This document shows, one piece after another, positions 31,761 through 33,043 of a DNA stretch of 33,043 nt. Positions within the stretch are counted from its first letter, which is position 1. Every line of letters starts with the position of its first letter. This DNA comes from Nitrososphaerota archaeon. GTDB lineage: Archaea > Thermoproteota > Nitrososphaeria > Nitrososphaerales > Nitrosopumilaceae. Made by a program: the position numbers and the translations under genes. The stretch spans positions 1 through 33,043 of the forward strand of contig JAPPIP010000041.1 of assembly GCA_028820595.1 (NCBI GenBank), written 5' to 3'. The notes under the pieces are model-generated. The model saw nothing but the letters and a program-made list of their open reading frames with translations, was not told where the DNA came from and did not search any database.

Positions 31761-31766
31761 TTTAAG
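31761..31766 (-). promoter_or_regulatory. TATA-like box for the NTF2-like gene
   Basis: Minus-strand CTTAAA is centred about 29 nt before the TTG start at 31734. Confidence 0.45.
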
Positions 31767-31910
31767 TCTTGTGAGCACGCCTGCCTTCTTTTTTGTACTG
31801 AAGGCGCCACCCTCGATATTGACAACGGGAGTTCTGTCGGCTGCCCTAACAAGCAAGTCTCACCCGGCCGGTCATGGACGCAAAGGCCGGGCGCGGCGGC
31901 AAGCGGCAGA

Positions 31911-32660
31911 TCACGGGCGCGGCACGTGCGGCCGCGGCTGCTTTTCCATGAACACGCGCTCAAATTCCTCATACGGCGGCAGTCCCAGGTCGTAGTCTAT
32001 CTGGAGGCTCCTGCTGATTACCTTCTTGGGGTCGCACGGCGACAGCTCTGGCGGCTGTGGCCATGTGTGGGCGGCCCAGAACTCCGCCATTGCCGTCCCG
32101 TCCCGGTCAAACGTTCCCGTGTACTCCACTATGTGGAAGACGTTTTGCCACTCCTCAAAGCATTCTACGTAGGTGTCACCGGGCGACATCTCGGCCACGT
32201 GGATTACATCGCCCCACCCGTCCGGCGCGTGGCCATAAAAGTTGACTGTAATTCTATCCGCCTGCCCGTCGACCAAGATCACCTCTCCGACATGGTAGGC
32301 GCCTGTATCGTTGCCGTCGGCCGCGACAACAAAGATTTCGCCGTGCGACCCGTTGGGCACCGCCACCTGCATGGATTGGTAGCCTTCCCTCCGGAGGTCG
32401 TCGGCCCCGCGCGGCGGCCGGCAGACGTACCTGTCCGGGCTGACCTCCACGCACGCATATCCTTCTTCATACTCGTCATACCGCCCGGTCGTGAAACTTG
32501 CCGCGCAGGCGGAGTCGCAGTAGGAGCCGTCGTCAATGCCGAGGCCCACCATGTGCCGGTGAAACTGGACGTAATCCCCGGCATAATGCAAAACCGGAAC
32601 AGTCACCAACACCGCCACAGCCGCGTAGATGGCGTTCTTGACGTTGGCATTCACTGGCAT
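31911..32660 (-). CDS. Membrane-anchored extracytoplasmic protein of unknown function
   Basis: 249 aa from MPVNANVKNAIYAAVAVLVTVPVLHYAGDYVQFH, with one hydrophobic helix at about 8-26 that anchors or exports the rest. The outside part has Cys residues (CDSACAAS, ACVEVSPDRYVCRPP, VECFEEW, SPCDPKK) suited to disulfides or metal binding, and many Asp/Glu. I do not recognise the family. The start is set by a TATA-like box 22 nt upstream; an open frame extends further 5' but without coding character. It ends PPYEEFERVFMEKQPRPHVPRP. Confidence 0.72.
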   Translation of the reverse strand: MPVNANVKNAIYAAVAVLVTVPVLHYAGDYVQFHRHMVGLGIDDGSYCDSACAASFTTGRYDEYEEGYACVEVSPDRYVCRPPRGADDLRREGYQSMQVAVPNGSHGEIFVVAADGNDTGAYHVGEVILVDGQADRITVNFYGHAPDGWGDVIHVAEMSPGDTYVECFEEWQNVFHIVEYTGTFDRDGTAMAEFWAAHTWPQPPELSPCDPKKVISRSLQIDYDLGLPPYEEFERVFMEKQPRPHVPRP

Positions 32661-32676
32661 GTTGTGGTCGTGTGGG

Positions 32677-32685
32677 ATTATTAAC
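32677..32685 (-). promoter_or_regulatory. TATA-like box for the membrane-anchored protein
   Basis: Minus-strand GTTAATAAT is centred about 21-22 nt before ATG 32660. Confidence 0.5.
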
Positions 32686-32839
32686 TGATGGTGATCTGCG
32701 GAAGGTGCCTCGATACGGTGACCTGGCGAAAGGCATCGGGCAATCGACCCATTCTGAACGGAAACGGCCTGCGTCGGTTTGCTCTCCGGCTGGCGGCCCT
32801 GTGACGCGCCGAATTGCTGACGGCTTTGGACTCTGCAGG

Positions 32840-32845
32840 TTATAC
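32840..32845 (+). promoter_or_regulatory. TATA-like hexamer before the partial frame at 32866
   Basis: TTATAC, identical to the hexamers at cdvC and the SWIM gene, is centred about 24 nt before ATG 32866. Confidence 0.4.
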
Positions 32846-32865
32846 GCGCCGTCCGGCCGCACCTT

Positions 32866-33043
32866 ATGCGTAGTATTCGGATTAAAGAACCGATAATTGG
32901 GCATGCCTGGCTAGGAGACTTTAGCCGTGTCACATTATCGGAACTTTATTCCGATCACTATGCGTCCCTGATGCGCGGCCATGCGTGTGTGCCATCGCGA
33001 CAAACTGGTATCTCAGCGGTTGCTTTTGACAGACGCCGACGGG
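32866..33043 (+). CDS. Possible partial gene running off the window end
   Basis: An open frame from ATG 32866 continues to the window edge without a stop (59 codons): MRSIRIKEPIIGHAWLGDFS, then VTLSELYSDHYASLMRGHA and a basic stretch at the edge. No family recognised. Support is the TATA-like hexamer at the right distance. Against it, codon use (ATT, TTA, CTA, CGT) differs from neighbours and a 7-bp inverted repeat (32937-32955) lies inside, so it could instead be an RNA or non-coding region. Confidence 0.35.
   Translation, partial: MRSIRIKEPIIGHAWLGDFSRVTLSELYSDHYASLMRGHACVPSRQTGISAVAFDRRRR
32937..32955. repeat. Perfect 7-bp inverted repeat with 5-nt loop
   Basis: ATCGGAA-CTTTA-TTCCGAT; a stable small hairpin inside the doubtful partial frame. 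Confidence 0.7.

Noticed and set aside
1-33043. tRNA, rRNA, CRISPR, insertion sequence or phage features
   Set aside because: No T-loop/acceptor arrangement, regularly spaced repeats, transposase motifs or phage genes seen in intergenic regions or as ORFs on either strand.

Overview
The window looks like chromosome of a high-GC ammonia-oxidising thaumarchaeon (Nitrososphaerota, Nitrosopumilales), most like the sponge symbiont Cenarchaeum symbiosum. That placement is inference from gene content and style: a Vps4-type CdvC ATPase, a thaumarchaeal iron-alcohol dehydrogenase of the 3-hydroxypropionate/4-hydroxybutyrate cycle type, a membrane-anchored copper protein, a TrmB-family regulator, a bacterial-type UvrABC set, thaumarchaeal zinc-ribbon protein, and many leaderless genes with a TATA-like box about 24-30 nt before the start codon. 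No tRNA, rRNA, CRISPR array, insertion sequence or prophage was recognised.

Layout. 1-4454: glycerate kinase (minus strand, last few codons cut off) diverges from an iron-type alcohol/semialdehyde dehydrogenase; an F420-type LLM oxidoreductase and an FMN-binding split-barrel protein follow. 4457-11604: uvrB, uvrA and uvrC, all plus strand, a complete nucleotide-excision repair set. 12005-13033: a large blue-copper protein with an internal 21-residue tandem repeat, followed by a T-rich terminator. 13034-13571 has no gene and holds an extreme G-tract/C-tract. 13572-16782: two small proteins of unknown function, citrate synthase (minus) and a DHH-family phosphoesterase with a histone-H1-like N-terminus. 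16848-19061 (minus): a second split-barrel protein, a RidA-family protein and a TrmB-family regulator.

19215-22104 is a probable cell-division or membrane-remodelling locus. It has a divergent ESCRT-III/CdvB-like protein, an overlapping unknown gene and cdvC, with the TrmB regulator diverging from it across a perfect 14-bp palindrome. 22247-26945 is carA-carB. carB has no ATG at the expected start and carries a 21-nt in-frame insertion with a TGA stop inside a nearly universally conserved N-terminal motif.

27168-33043 holds small thaumarchaeal proteins (one SWIM zinc-finger type), an isolated A-type ATPase subunit F, a zinc-dependent medium-chain dehydrogenase, an LsrF-like aldolase fused to a zinc ribbon, an NTF2-like protein, a membrane-anchored protein and the start of an unfinished reading frame.

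A recurring feature is simple triplet-repeat-encoded, low-complexity tracts (Ser, Thr, Pro, Gly) in termini and linkers of otherwise conserved enzymes (UvrA, UvrB, UvrC, CarA, CarB). Start codons were chosen mainly from TATA-to-start spacing and from where family homology begins. All family assignments come from reading the translated sequences and remembered family motifs, not from database searches.
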